Assembly: GCA_003249015.1 (NCBI GenBank)
Contig: QBLS01000030.1
Coordinates: 1 to 39,780, forward strand
From: Pseudanabaena sp.
Lineage (GTDB): Bacteria; Cyanobacteriota; Cyanobacteriia; Pseudanabaenales; Pseudanabaenaceae
Length of the DNA: 39,780 bases
Direction of reading: 5' to 3'
Part shown: positions 14,993 to 24,136 of the stretch, piece by piece
Numbering within the stretch: the first letter of the stretch is position 1
Layout of the letters: each line of letters begins with the position of its first letter
The notes under the pieces: generated by a model
What the model saw: only the letters and a program-made list of their open reading frames with translations
Databases searched by the model: none
What the model was told of the DNA's origin: nothing
Program-made: the position numbers and the translations under genes

Positions 14993-17416
14993 ATGTCAAA
15001 AAAATCTCGTGCAAGTAAATCAAATCAAAATATACCGCAACTGCTGACGAAAGCATTGAGTCTGCATCAACAACATCTATTTGAACAGGCGATTGTCTAT
15101 TATCAAAAAATACTAGTGATTGAGCCAGATCATGGGGATGTGTTAGCGAATATGGGAACGGCTCTAAAAAGCTTGGGGCAGATTGATGAAGCGATCGCCT
15201 GTTATCGAAAAGTTTTAAAGCTTAACCCTGACAGTTGGCAGACTTGGTTTAACCTTGGTAACAGCCTGCACTCTATTAATCAAATAGAACAGGCGATCGC
15301 AGCTTATCAACAGGCGTTGAGTCACAATCCTAACGCAGGAATGGTTTACTTTAAATTGGGGAAGCTGCGACAGGAACAAGAAATGTTAGTTGCAGCGGCT
15401 GACTATTATCGACAGGCGATCGCCTTGATGCCAGACTTTGCTCAAGCCTTTACCAATTACGGGAATGTGCTGCGAGCTTTGCGGGATCTTGATGGAGCGA
15501 TCACTCAACATCAAAGAGCAATTCAACTTCAGCCAAATCATGCAGAAGCTTATTACAATTTGGCAAATGCGTTACAGGAACAAGGTCATTTTGAAGAGGC
15601 AAAAAATGCATATCAACGGGCTTTAAAACTTAATCCCCAACTTAGGGCAGCCTATTTTAACTTGGCGAATTTGTTAGAGAAATCAGGCGATCAGATCGCG
15701 GTAATTGCGACATGGCATCAGGTTTGGCGACAACTACCCGATGATCAAGATGTAGTTAGCAAATTAGCGATCGCCCTACAATCAAATGGAAGGATTAAAG
15801 ATGCGATCGCGGTACTGCAAGATTTTTTGAAATCTCATCCTGACAGTGCCGAAATTTATTGCAATATTGGCTCTCTGTATAGTGATCAAGAAGATAATCA
15901 AGCAGCGATCGCCCATTTACAAAAGGCAATCCAACTCCAGCCCGATCTGGCGATCGCCCATAGCAATTTGGGCTATACCTTAATCAAAGTTAGTCGCTGT
16001 ACTAAAGCCATCGAGCATCTGCAACAGGCGATCGCGATCGCGCCCAAGCTTGCCAATTCTTATCTCAATTTGGGCTATGTGTTGATGAATTGTGGTCGAG
16101 CTGAAGAAGCGATCGCCAGCTTTCGAGAAGCCTTATCCATTGAGCCTGACTACCATCCTGCCCATTCCAATTTGTTATATGCCCTCAACTATCCTAGTGA
16201 TATTGATCCTGAGGCGATCGCAAAAGAACATTTTGATTGGGGTAAACAGATGATAAACCCTCACCCCCCAACCCATTCTCCCATTGAGGGTGAGGGTCTT
16301 GTAAACGCAATATCAAATAGAACTAAAAACCCAACTTCACGGCTGCGTATTGGTTACTTCTCTCCCGACTTTCGCGATCATTCCGTGGCTTATTTTATTG
16401 AGCCAATTTTGCGGAACCATAATCGAACAGAAGTTGAAGTTTTTGCCTATGCCAACGTCAATCAAGCGGATGCAGTCACCCGCAGACTGCGAACTTTAGT
16501 TGAACATTGGCGAGATGTTTATCATCTGGATGACAATCAACTATGTGAGCAGATGCAAACTGATCAGTTGGATATTTTGGTCGATTTGGCTGGACATACT
16601 GGACAAAATCGCTTACCTGTATTTGCGCGTAAACCTGCTCCTGTACAAATTACTTACATTGGCTATCCTAATACCACTGGACTAGCAGCGATGGATTATC
16701 GACTTACCGATGCGATCGCTGATCCGATAGGTAGCGATCGCTATTACACCGAGCGATTAATCCGTTTGCCAAATTGTTTTTTGTGCTATCAGCCCTTAGC
16801 CAATTTGCCACCTGTGAATACTTTGCCAGCCACAAAACTTGACTCGATTACCTTTGGCTGTTGCAATAATCTCTCTAAATTAACTCCCCAAGTGATTGCG
16901 CTGTGGTGTGAAATCCTGCAAGCAGTTCCGCGATCGCGAATGATTTTAAAAGTGCGTTGGTTTGATGATGCTTCCATTCGCGATCGCTATTTTCAGATTT
17001 TTGCAAGTCATGATATTGACTTAGAACGGATTGAACTAATTGGGTTAGTTGCTGACCCGATAGCTCATTTAGCTTTTTATAACAAAATTGATATTGCCCT
17101 TGATCCATTCCCTTACAATGGCACGACCACCACTTGCGAGGCGCTAGTTATGGGAGTGCCAACTCTGACCCTAACAGGGGCTACCCACGCGAGTCGGGTT
17201 GGACATAGCTTACTCAAAACTATTGGCTTAGAAAAATGGGTCGCTACTTCAACCGAGGAGTATGTCCATAAAGCGATCACCTTTGCTAATGATTGGGGAT
17301 ATCTCGCGCAGCTTCGCAGTCAACTGCGGCAACAGGTACTTAATTCGCCATTGTGTGATGCGATCGCCCATACTAAAAATTTAGAATCCATTTACCGACA
17401 ATTTTGCGGTTTTTAG
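14993..17416 (+). CDS. TPR protein with SPINDLY/O-GlcNAc-transferase-like C-terminal domain
   Basis: The product has 807 aa. Residues about 10-400 are some eleven TPR units (for example AIACYRKVLKLNPDSWQTWFNLGNSL). Residues about 445-800 are the GT41/SPINDLY-type domain: LRIGYFSPDFRDHSVAYFIEPI, DILVDLAGHTGQNRL, PVQITYIGYPNTTGL, FGCCNNLSKLTP, ALDPFPYNGTTTTCEALVMGVPTLT and HASRVGHSLLKTIGLEKWVA. Such proteins transfer a sugar (GlcNAc or fucose in studied relatives) to Ser/Thr; the sugar here is unknown. The linker carries an odd proline- and glutamate-rich stretch (423-436) encoded by a palindromic intergenic-type repeat in frame. The next genes are surface proteins, which makes them possible substrates by inference. 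The start is ATG at 14993 after AATAGGGAT. Confidence 0.92.
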   Translation: MSKKSRASKSNQNIPQLLTKALSLHQQHLFEQAIVYYQKILVIEPDHGDVLANMGTALKSLGQIDEAIACYRKVLKLNPDSWQTWFNLGNSLHSINQIEQAIAAYQQALSHNPNAGMVYFKLGKLRQEQEMLVAAADYYRQAIALMPDFAQAFTNYGNVLRALRDLDGAITQHQRAIQLQPNHAEAYYNLANALQEQGHFEEAKNAYQRALKLNPQLRAAYFNLANLLEKSGDQIAVIATWHQVWRQLPDDQDVVSKLAIALQSNGRIKDAIAVLQDFLKSHPDSAEIYCNIGSLYSDQEDNQAAIAHLQKAIQLQPDLAIAHSNLGYTLIKVSRCTKAIEHLQQAIAIAPKLANSYLNLGYVLMNCGRAEEAIASFREALSIEPDYHPAHSNLLYALNYPSDIDPEAIAKEHFDWGKQMINPHPPTHSPIEGEGLVNAISNRTKNPTSRLRIGYFSPDFRDHSVAYFIEPILRNHNRTEVEVFAYANVNQADAVTRRLRTLVEHWRDVYHLDDNQLCEQMQTDQLDILVDLAGHTGQNRLPVFARKPAPVQITYIGYPNTTGLAAMDYRLTDAIADPIGSDRYYTERLIRLPNCFLCYQPLANLPPVNTLPATKLDSITFGCCNNLSKLTPQVIALWCEILQAVPRSRMILKVRWFDDASIRDRYFQIFASHDIDLERIELIGLVADPIAHLAFYNKIDIALDPFPYNGTTTTCEALVMGVPTLTLTGATHASRVGHSLLKTIGLEKWVATSTEEYVHKAITFANDWGYLAQLRSQLRQQVLNSPLCDAIAHTKNLESIYRQFCGF
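16257..16297. repeat. CCCTCACCCC-type palindrome inside the coding region
   Basis: ACCCTCACCC at 16257-16266 is the reverse complement of GGGTGAGGGT at 16288-16297. The same end sequences bound the intergenic element at 26354-26454. In the transferase gene it is in frame and encodes NPHPPTHSPIEGEGL between the TPR array and the catalytic domain. Confidence 0.65.
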
Positions 17417-17425
17417 TAGATTAAA

Positions 17426-17531
17426 AGAGGCTTCGACTTCGCTCAGCCAACGTATACTGCTGGCTGAGCGAAGCGACGTACTGAGCCTGTCGAAGTGTCG
17501 AAGCCTCTTCTAAATATTTAAAATTGCTATA
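17426..17531. repeat. MITE-like palindromic element, family B copy 2
   Basis: Its right end (GCTTCGACACTTCG-type palindrome, then TCTTCTAAATATTTAAAATTGCTATA) is the reverse complement of the left end of the copy at 4-107. The left end is eroded near the stop of the transferase gene. It holds an extra CGACGTACTGAGCCTGTCGA segment compared with copy 1. It sits between two convergent genes and could act as a bidirectional terminator. Confidence 0.65.
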
Positions 17532-17551
17532 TATTTCTGGCTAAAAGCTAC

Positions 17552-20500
17552 CTAAAAGATGAAATTATTGACATTGTTAAGAGCCGCAGGAGTAATGTTG
17601 TCAAGCTGCACAAAATTACGGAAGATTGCCGAGCCAATTGTGCCATCACGGTCAAGCTGAAGGAACGAACCTCCACCCACGCCAGTATTAACGACAGACC
17701 GAATGAAGCCATCCGCGATCGGATTTGAGCCAACATAGCCAATGCTAGACAATAAGCCAGTCAGCACAATCTTATCTTCACCAACTGTAAAGTCCGTAAT
17801 GCGCTGACCCACATCACGACTGTTAGTAAACACAAACTGGTCATTACCCGCACCACCAGTCAACAGCTTCGCGCCACTGCCACCAACGATGAAATCATCA
17901 ACAGCAGTGCCTGTGATATTGGTGCGTGTACCATTGCCGTTAAACTCATTCAAATTAGTGACAGTAAGTTGTACTGCAAGAGAGCTAGTAGAATTGCCAT
18001 CACTAGCGGTCACAGTAATGTCATAGACATTATTGGCACCATTATCGGCAGGGGCTTCAAAGTCAGGAGCCGTATTAAATCGAACTGCTCCAGTGGTGCT
18101 ATTCACTGAGAATAGGCTGGCATCAAGCCCCGTCAGTCCATAGGTAATCGCACTCGTATCTGTTGCTGTAATTGTATAGGCAACCCCAGTGCCATTTTCG
18201 GCAAAGCTAGCGCTGTTAGCACTAGTGATTACGGGGGCAATGTTGCTAATGCTAAGAGTTGTCGTTGCGATCGCACTGGTATTAGAACTTGCTGCCCCAT
18301 CATCGACCACAAAAGTAATCAGGCGATTAGCGGCATCAATCGAACCAGCCGTGTTGTTGTAACTAATCGTGCGGAGTACTTGTTGATATTCAGCGACTGT
18401 AGCTGTGCCACTTAGGGTCAGTACACCCAGAGTACTGTTGTAACTTGCCGTAATCGGTGTTGCGGTAGTATTGGCACTTAGAGACTCGTCAGTTCCATTG
18501 AGCAAGTTGGTGATGGTGATCGTTGCGCCAACTAGGTTCGGGGAGTTGCGGTCTACAAGTGTCAAGTCACTATCGACCACCAAGAAAGGAGAACCTGTAA
18601 AAGTGGTACTAAAGTCATTGCCATCAAGGGTGCTGCCGACTAGCCCAGATAGCTCCAAGACTCCACTTGCGCCAATTCCTGCCGCACCAAATACCACATA
18701 GCTCTCCCCTGATCTATCGCCATTGGGGTCGGCAAAAGATGCGCCAATAATGAGGTCATCGAACCCATCGCCATTGATATCCCCTGCACTGCTCACCGAG
18801 ATACCTGAATAGTCATATGCTGCTTTGCCATTAATCACGAAGCCATTGCTGCCATTAAGGTCGGACAGATTGAGAGTGCTGCTAAAGCCACTGCGACTGC
18901 CAAACACCACATAGCTCTCCCCTGAAAAATTAATGCCATTGGGAGAGGCAATTCGTGCGCCAATAATCAAGTCATCAAGCCCATCGCCATTGATGTCCCC
19001 CGCACTACTTACCGATACGCCTGAACGATCGTTTGCTGCTTTGCCACTGATCGCGAAGCCATTGCTGCCATTGAGTGCTGATAGTTCTAAGCTGCTGCTA
19101 AAGCCACTGCGACTGCCAAAGACCACATAGCTCTCTCCTGCTAAATTAATGCCATTAGGGTCGGCACCAAGTGCGCCAATAATCAAGTCATCAAGCCCAT
19201 CACCATTGATGTCCCCCGCACTGCTTACCGATACGCCTGAATAGTCGACTGCTGCTTTGCCATTAATCGCGAAGCCATTGAAACCATTGAGTGTTGATAG
19301 CTCTAAGCTGCTGCTAAAGCCACTGCGACTGCCAAAGACCACATAGCTCTCTCCTGCTCTATCTCCGTTGGGGTCGGCACGATCTGCGCTAATAATCAAG
19401 TCATCGAGCCCATCGCCATTGATGTCTCCTGCATTGCTCACCGAGATGCCCGATCGGTCTTCTGTTGCTTTGCCCCCAATCGCGAAGCCATTGATGCCAT
19501 TGAGGTCGGACAGATTGAGGGCACTGCTAAAGCCACTGCGACTGCCAAACACCACATAGCTTTCCCCTGAACTACCGCCATTGGGGTCGGCATAAGGTGC
19601 GCCAATAATCAGGTCATCAAGTCCATCGCCATTGATGTCACCCGCACTGCTCACCGATCTGCCTGAAGCGTCACCTGCGGCTTTGCCCCTAATCGCGAAG
19701 CCATTGGAGCCATTGAGCGCTGACAGATTCAGGGTGCTGCTAAAGCCACTGCGACTGCCAAAGACTACATAGCTCTCCCCTGAATCAAAGCCATTTAGGT
19801 CGGCTCCACTTGCGCCAATAATGAGGTCATCGATGCCATCGCCATTGATGTCCCCTGCACTGCTAACCGATCTGCCTGAATAGTCAAATTCTGCCTTGCC
19901 ACTAATCGCGAAGCCATTACTGCCATTGAGTGCTGATAGTTCTAAGCTGCTGCTAAAGCCACTGCGACTACCAAATACCACATAGCTCTCCCCTGAAGCA
20001 CTGCCATTGGGAGAGGCTCTATATGCGCCAATAATGAGGTCATCGATGCCATCGCCATTGATGTCTCCTGCACTGCTCACCGATCTGCCTGAACGGTCAT
20101 CTCCTGCTTTGCCCCTAATCGCGAATCCTGCCACTTGTCCATTGACACCGTTGAGGTCGAGTATCGGCGCAGCATTACCATACACCACATAGCTCTGCCC
20201 TGCACGATCTATGCCATTGGGGTCGGCAAAAGGTGCACCAATAATCAGGTCATCAAGTCCATCGCCATTGATGTCCCCTGCACTGCTCACCGAGATGCCT
20301 GAACGGTCACCTGTGGCTTTGCCACTAATTGCGAAGCCATTGGTGCCATTGAGTTCCGACAGATTGAGGGTGCTGCTAAAGCCACTGCGACTACCAAATA
20401 CCACATAGCTCTCCCCTGAAGCACTGCCATTGGGAGAGGCTCTATATGCGCCAATAATGAGGTCATCGATGCCATCGCCATTGATGTCTCCTGCACTGCT

Positions 20501-21658
20501 CACCGATCTGCCTGAACGGTCATCTCCTGCTTTGCCCCTAATCGCGAATCCTGCCACTTGTCCATTGACACCGTTGAGGTCGAGTATCGGCGCAGCATTA
20601 CCATACACCACATAGCTCTGCCCTGCACGATCTATGCCATTGGGGTCGGCAAAAGGTGCACCAATAATCAGGTCATCAAGTCCATCGCCATTGATGTCCC
20701 CTGCACTGCTCACCGAGATGCCTGAACGGTCACCTGTGGCTTTGCCACTAATTGCGAAGCCATTGGTGCCATTGAGTTCCGACAGATTGAGGGTGCTGCT
20801 AAAGCCACTGCGACTACCAAATACCACATAGCTCTCCCCTGAAGCACTGCCATTGGGGTCGGCACGATCTGCGCCAATAATCAAGTCATCGAGCCCATCG
20901 CCATTGATGTCCCCCGCACTGCTCACCGAGAAGCCTGAATAGTCATAGGCGGCTTTGCCCCTAATCGCAAAGCCATTGGTGCCATTGAGGTCTGAGAGGT
21001 TGAGGGTGCTGCTAAAGCCACTGCGACTGCCAAACACCACATAGCTCTCCCCTGAATCAGGGTCATTGGGGTCGGCACGATATGCGCCAATAATCAAGTC
21101 ATCGAGCCCATCGCCATTGATGTCCCCCGCACTGCTCACCGAGAAGCCTGAATAGTCATAGGCGGCTTTGCCCCTAATCGCAAAGCCATTGGTGCCATTG
21201 AGGTCTGAGAGGTTGAGGGTGCTGCTAAAGCCACTGCGACTGCCAAACACCACATAGCTCTCCCCTGAATCAGGGTCATTGGGGTCGGCACGATATGCGC
21301 CAATAATCAAGTCATCGAGCCCATCGCCATTGATGTCCCCCGCACTGCTCACCGAGAAGCCTGAATAGTCATAGGCGGCTTTGCCCCTAATCGCAAAGCC
21401 ATTGGTGCCATTGAGGTCTGAGAGGTTGAGGGTGCTGCTAAAGCCACTGCGACTGCCAAACACCACATAGCTCTCCCCTGAAGAACTGCCATTGGGGTCG
21501 GCACGATCTGCGCCAATAATGAGGTCATCGAGTCCATCGCCATTGATGTCCCCCGCATTACTTACTGCTCTGCCTGAACGGTCATCTGCATTAATACCAT
21601 TGATGGCGAAGCCATTGCTGCCATTGAGATTAGAGAGGTTGAAAGTTGAATTTGCCAT
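17552..21658 (-). CDS. Giant FG-GAP repeat surface protein with cadherin-like and RTX-like C-terminus
   Basis: The product has 1368 aa. Fourteen FG-GAP/integrin-alpha-type units of about 71 residues follow the N-terminus, each with SVSSAGDINGDGLDDLIIGA (the D-x-N-G-D-G-x-D-D calcium loop) and ESYVVFGSRSGF. Residues about 1010-1240 form cadherin-like or bacterial Ig-like domains, with FAENGTGVAYTITATD and YDITVTASDGNSTS. The C-terminal 130 residues include DDFIVGGSGAKLLTGGAGND, an RTX-type nonapeptide remnant, and the region typical of type I secretion targets. There is no N-terminal signal peptide, which fits type I secretion. It is likely an adhesin or calcium-dependent surface protein. Some repeats are nearly identical at DNA level. 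The start is ATG at 21656-21658. Confidence 0.9.
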   Translation of the reverse strand: MANSTFNLSNLNGSNGFAINGINADDRSGRAVSNAGDINGDGLDDLIIGADRADPNGSSSGESYVVFGSRSGFSSTLNLSDLNGTNGFAIRGKAAYDYSGFSVSSAGDINGDGLDDLIIGAYRADPNDPDSGESYVVFGSRSGFSSTLNLSDLNGTNGFAIRGKAAYDYSGFSVSSAGDINGDGLDDLIIGAYRADPNDPDSGESYVVFGSRSGFSSTLNLSDLNGTNGFAIRGKAAYDYSGFSVSSAGDINGDGLDDLIIGADRADPNGSASGESYVVFGSRSGFSSTLNLSELNGTNGFAISGKATGDRSGISVSSAGDINGDGLDDLIIGAPFADPNGIDRAGQSYVVYGNAAPILDLNGVNGQVAGFAIRGKAGDDRSGRSVSSAGDINGDGIDDLIIGAYRASPNGSASGESYVVFGSRSGFSSTLNLSELNGTNGFAISGKATGDRSGISVSSAGDINGDGLDDLIIGAPFADPNGIDRAGQSYVVYGNAAPILDLNGVNGQVAGFAIRGKAGDDRSGRSVSSAGDINGDGIDDLIIGAYRASPNGSASGESYVVFGSRSGFSSSLELSALNGSNGFAISGKAEFDYSGRSVSSAGDINGDGIDDLIIGASGADLNGFDSGESYVVFGSRSGFSSTLNLSALNGSNGFAIRGKAAGDASGRSVSSAGDINGDGLDDLIIGAPYADPNGGSSGESYVVFGSRSGFSSALNLSDLNGINGFAIGGKATEDRSGISVSNAGDINGDGLDDLIISADRADPNGDRAGESYVVFGSRSGFSSSLELSTLNGFNGFAINGKAAVDYSGVSVSSAGDINGDGLDDLIIGALGADPNGINLAGESYVVFGSRSGFSSSLELSALNGSNGFAISGKAANDRSGVSVSSAGDINGDGLDDLIIGARIASPNGINFSGESYVVFGSRSGFSSTLNLSDLNGSNGFVINGKAAYDYSGISVSSAGDINGDGFDDLIIGASFADPNGDRSGESYVVFGAAGIGASGVLELSGLVGSTLDGNDFSTTFTGSPFLVVDSDLTLVDRNSPNLVGATITITNLLNGTDESLSANTTATPITASYNSTLGVLTLSGTATVAEYQQVLRTISYNNTAGSIDAANRLITFVVDDGAASSNTSAIATTTLSISNIAPVITSANSASFAENGTGVAYTITATDTSAITYGLTGLDASLFSVNSTTGAVRFNTAPDFEAPADNGANNVYDITVTASDGNSTSSLAVQLTVTNLNEFNGNGTRTNITGTAVDDFIVGGSGAKLLTGGAGNDQFVFTNSRDVGQRITDFTVGEDKIVLTGLLSSIGYVGSNPIADGFIRSVVNTGVGGGSFLQLDRDGTIGSAIFRNFVQLDNITPAALNNVNNFIF
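19950..20856 (-). repeat. Tandem duplication of a 423-bp double FG-GAP unit
   Basis: A 423-bp block holding two FG-GAP units, including the variant unit with DLNGVNGQVAG, is present twice in tandem with no difference that I can find by eye. For example, identical stretches begin at 19961 and 20384. The unit is an exact multiple of three, so the frame is kept. Confidence 0.8.
20855..21495 (-). repeat. 213-bp tandem FG-GAP units, near identical
   Basis: Three successive 213-bp units (71 aa each) match almost perfectly; the landmark GCTCACCGAGAAGCCTGAAT starts at 20921, 21134 and 21347. Recent unequal crossing-over or slippage is the simplest origin. Confidence 0.8.
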
Positions 21659-21749
21659 GATTTTTAGGGTTTGTATCTATATCACTTGGTTTAACTGTTT
21701 CCAGGTATTTCTAGACAAACAAAGGCAGTGTAATGCGCCGCCTTTGTTT

Positions 21750-22379
21750 TTACTTCTCCTTTGATTTGCGAAGATAGTGCTTACCTAAAAAGAATCCACC
21801 CAACATCAACAGCCCACCAGTTGCCTCAAACTCAAAAGGCACAGCGACGACTAGTGTTGACGCACCTAAATCATCGTCAATATCCAAGACCCCAATCCCA
21901 AGATTTATATCACCTGTGGCGGTGAAAGTATATGTGTATTTGCCAGTACTTGTTGCTGTAGCTAACGAAAAAACGTCATTGTTAATTGTGACGAACGCTG
22001 TATCTAAACCAGATGGACTGCTTGATGTATCTTGAGTAAAGTTAAAGTCAAAAGTAAAACTATCACCAACAGTTCCTGAAACTGTCTTTTTGATAGCCGA
22101 GCCAAAGGTATTATTTGGAAAAAGTGTGTCAAAAGCGCCTGCTGGTAGTCCTAAGAATTCTTGAAGAGAGCCAACACCACCGTCAGTGATAAGAGTTGAA
22201 AGACTACCAGAGCGAATAGTTGCCTGAAGGGGTGAATCAAGAGTTGCGTCACCGCCTACATCAAAAGTAGAGAAGTTAAGCCCGATCGCATGGGCGCGAT
22301 CGCAAAATCCCAAACTGCCAATACCTAACAGACTAAATGTAGTTGCGGCTATGACGGACTTTGTAACAGTTGCCAACAT
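21750..22379 (-). CDS. Exported protein with exosortase-type C-terminal anchor
   Basis: The product has 209 aa. An N-terminal signal peptide is clear (KSVIAATTFSLLGIGSLGF..., likely cut after AHA at about residue 31). The mature part is a beta-rich, low-cysteine domain (VSGTVGDSFTFDFNFTQDTS). The C-terminus VPFEFEATGGLLMLGGFFLGKHYLRKSKEK has a short motif, one membrane helix and a basic tail, the layout of PEP-CTERM-like sorting signals. The VPFEFEA form is a cyanobacterial variant. No exosortase gene lies in the window. It is upstream of the FG-GAP gene on the same strand, 91 bp away. Its function is unknown, probably extracellular matrix or cell envelope. Confidence 0.8.
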   Translation of the reverse strand: MLATVTKSVIAATTFSLLGIGSLGFCDRAHAIGLNFSTFDVGGDATLDSPLQATIRSGSLSTLITDGGVGSLQEFLGLPAGAFDTLFPNNTFGSAIKKTVSGTVGDSFTFDFNFTQDTSSSPSGLDTAFVTINNDVFSLATATSTGKYTYTFTATGDINLGIGVLDIDDDLGASTLVVAVPFEFEATGGLLMLGGFFLGKHYLRKSKEK

Positions 22380-22437
22380 AATTTTCTAAGGTAATAGTAG
22401 GTTGATGAAGTATTGGAAGAGAGTTTAAGTAGCTAGG

Positions 22438-22499
22438 AAAAACCTAGAAAGCTGCCCTGCCCGCGTAGCGAGCGGGACATCTTTTGGTTTTAGGTTTTA
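22438..22499. repeat. Degenerate palindromic repeat
   Basis: An imperfect palindrome around CCCGCGTAGCGAGCGGG (22460-22476) is framed by AAAACCT and AGGTTTT. It resembles the short repeat at 9676 and the inner part of family A elements. Confidence 0.45.
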
Positions 22500-22531
22500 T
22501 GAACTGAACACGGAACCCAGTATAGGTTTTT

Positions 22532-22564
22532 AAATAAAGAAATGGCGTAGCCATTTCTTTATTT
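22532..22564. repeat. Perfect 15-bp hairpin with GTA loop
   Basis: Bases 22532-22546 pair with 22550-22564 around GTA. It directly adjoins the family B element at 22569. It could terminate the short pseudogene transcript from the right, but no T-run of the usual kind is present outside the stem. Confidence 0.5.
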
Positions 22565-22568
22565 GGTA

Positions 22569-22631
22569 TAGCTGTCTCAAATAAGAGTTAGGGCTTCGAC
22601 CTCGCTCAGCCAAAGTAATGCTGGCTGAATA
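22569..22631. mobile_element. Family B MITE-like fragment inserted in the FG-GAP copy
   Basis: It begins TATAGCTGTCTCAAATAAGA and continues through GGGCTTCGAC and CTCAGCC. This is the reverse complement of the right end of the element at 4-107. It stops inside GCTGGCTGAA, where FG-GAP coding sequence starts, so the element is truncated or the host gene broke at its edge. Confidence 0.65.
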
Positions 22632-22768
22632 AGGTCATCAAATCCATCGTTATTAATGTCCCCCGCACTACTTACCGATATGACTGAAAAGTCATCTGCA
22701 TTAATACCATTGAGAGCAAAGCCGTTGCTGCCATTGAGATTAGAGAGGTTGAAAGTTGAATTTGCCAT
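22632..22768 (-). pseudogene. 5' fragment of a second FG-GAP protein gene
   Basis: MANSTFNLSNLNGSNGFA is identical to the start of the 1368-aa protein for 18 residues. The frame continues as LNGINADDFSVISVSSAGDI and NNDGFDDLI before the homology ends at a family B repeat. Only about 46 codons survive, the first FG-GAP unit. The repeat then reads on as unrelated sequence to a stop at 22577. The sequence upstream of the ATG also resembles that of the intact gene (GTTTGTA), so a duplication with its leader is likely. Confidence 0.75.
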
Positions 22769-22820
22769 GACCTTTAGAGTTTGTACTTAACCCAAATTGC
22801 TACCTATGGTAACAAGAAAA

Positions 22821-22919
22821 AAGTTTTGCTTAGGACATAAAACCAGAAGGCGAGTGGCGGCGCGGAGCGCCGCCACTCGCTTCTTGGGTTTTGATTTGTA
22901 CTAACTCTTGCTGTGCTAT
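22821..22919. mobile_element. MITE-like element, family A copy 2
   Basis: The left part GTTTTGCTTAGGACATAAAA matches 33203-33221. The hairpin 22845-22863/22867-22884 has loop GGA, and the right end CTTGCTGTGCTA has one mismatch to the family terminal repeat. Compared with copies at 14863 and 33189, the stem positions GATGAG/CTCATC are changed to GCGAG/CTCGC, so both arms changed together. The left terminal repeat is eroded. The rest of 22769-22996 shows no gene. Confidence 0.7.
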
Positions 22920-22996
22920 GGCAGCAAAATGAGTGATGAAATTGTAGCGATTTATTGCCTCTTTGACGATATTTAGGTGAACAAAGTTTTCGTTAA

Positions 22997-24073
22997 CTAG
23001 CCGATCGCGATCGCCCGTCGAATTTCATCGGACTTGAAACCGATCGCCTTGGGCTTTCTGATATTGGGTAAAACCTGCACATCATAAAGCTCCTGCACCA
23101 CACCCTCAATGCGTAAGCTATGCACCACATCACCATTGCGTAAATCCACAATCAAAATGCCACAGCGAGGCTCCGCTTGCTTTTCGGCTAAGCGTTGATT
23201 GATCGGTAAGTCGCTAAAGGTTTTGTTGTGCCGCGCCTGCGACAAACCCACGATCGCAAAGTCCCCATGAAAGGCTAGCCCCCTCTGATAGCCCGCACAA
23301 AAAGCCACAGGCTCAAACTTGCCATGCACCATATCTACATAGCCAAAATCACCTGTACCCGAATGCAACAACCATAGTTTGTCTTGATACCATCGCGGCG
23401 AGTGAGGCATCGTCAACCCATCCACAACCACTTGATTGGTCTGGATATCCATCACACAACCGCCACCCATGCGCTTGTCGCGCCATCCATCAGCAACATC
23501 TGACCGACTCGCCATAGTCACATAGCGGGGTTGACCATCGCGCATCGCCAAACCGTTGAGATGACAGCGATCTTCCGCTGCCAGCTTGGAGATAAAAGGC
23601 GGCTGCCAATAGGGTGCAAAGCTATGACTTTCGCTCATCTTGCTAAGACAGCTAAACAGAGTATTTACACAGATAATCTGGCTCGCCGTATCAGTCGGCT
23701 TACTAAAAATATTGTTAGGGTCAGACTTAGGTTGACACACCACCACATCATGAATATCCAAATCGCCAGTGACATAGCTCATTTGTGGCAAGTACAGAGC
23801 GTCATAGCCGTCTTGCAATCCCCCCCGCTCTAACACATTCTCAAATCGCCATAGTTGATACAGAGCACTCATATATAAACTAGAGCCTCGAGCATAAAGC
23901 CCCATACAACGCTCAAAAGACCGCTCAAACACAGATAGATTGCCGTCTTGCTGCAAGCCAATGAAAAACAACTTACCTGCTTGATAGGTTGTAAAAACTA
24001 AGCTGAGATTTTGCTCTAGCAACCAAGGGGTAAATTGTCTGGATGCGTTAATTTCTAAAGTGTTGGCAGTCAT
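22997..24073 (-). CDS. TIGR03032 family protein
   Basis: The product has 358 aa. It shows the typical blocks of TIGR03032: FTPWLLEQNLSLVFTTYQAGKLFFIGL, FERCMGLYARGSSLYMSALYQLWRFEN, the HLNGLAMRDGQPRYVTMAS region, PHSPRWYQDKLWLLHSGTG and AFHGDFAIVGLSQAR. The repeated strands suggest a beta-propeller. Its biochemical function is not established. It lies 63 bp downstream of the adenylylsulfate kinase gene on the same strand, so the two are probably co-transcribed. That suggests a link to sulfate or glycan modification, which is inference. The start is ATG at 24071-24073. Confidence 0.85.
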   Translation of the reverse strand: MTANTLEINASRQFTPWLLEQNLSLVFTTYQAGKLFFIGLQQDGNLSVFERSFERCMGLYARGSSLYMSALYQLWRFENVLERGGLQDGYDALYLPQMSYVTGDLDIHDVVVCQPKSDPNNIFSKPTDTASQIICVNTLFSCLSKMSESHSFAPYWQPPFISKLAAEDRCHLNGLAMRDGQPRYVTMASRSDVADGWRDKRMGGGCVMDIQTNQVVVDGLTMPHSPRWYQDKLWLLHSGTGDFGYVDMVHGKFEPVAFCAGYQRGLAFHGDFAIVGLSQARHNKTFSDLPINQRLAEKQAEPRCGILIVDLRNGDVVHSLRIEGVVQELYDVQVLPNIRKPKAIGFKSDEIRRAIAIG

Positions 24074-24136
24074 GGATTCTTAGCTCTAATTCCATTCGAT
24101 TAAAGCATATATTTAAATAGAATCCAGATGGTCGCT

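Noticed and set aside
18471-21764. Many plus-strand open frames opposite the FG-GAP gene
   Set aside because: They repeat with the 213- and 423-bp units and are the antisense of biased repeat codons; no start signals or protein-like variety.
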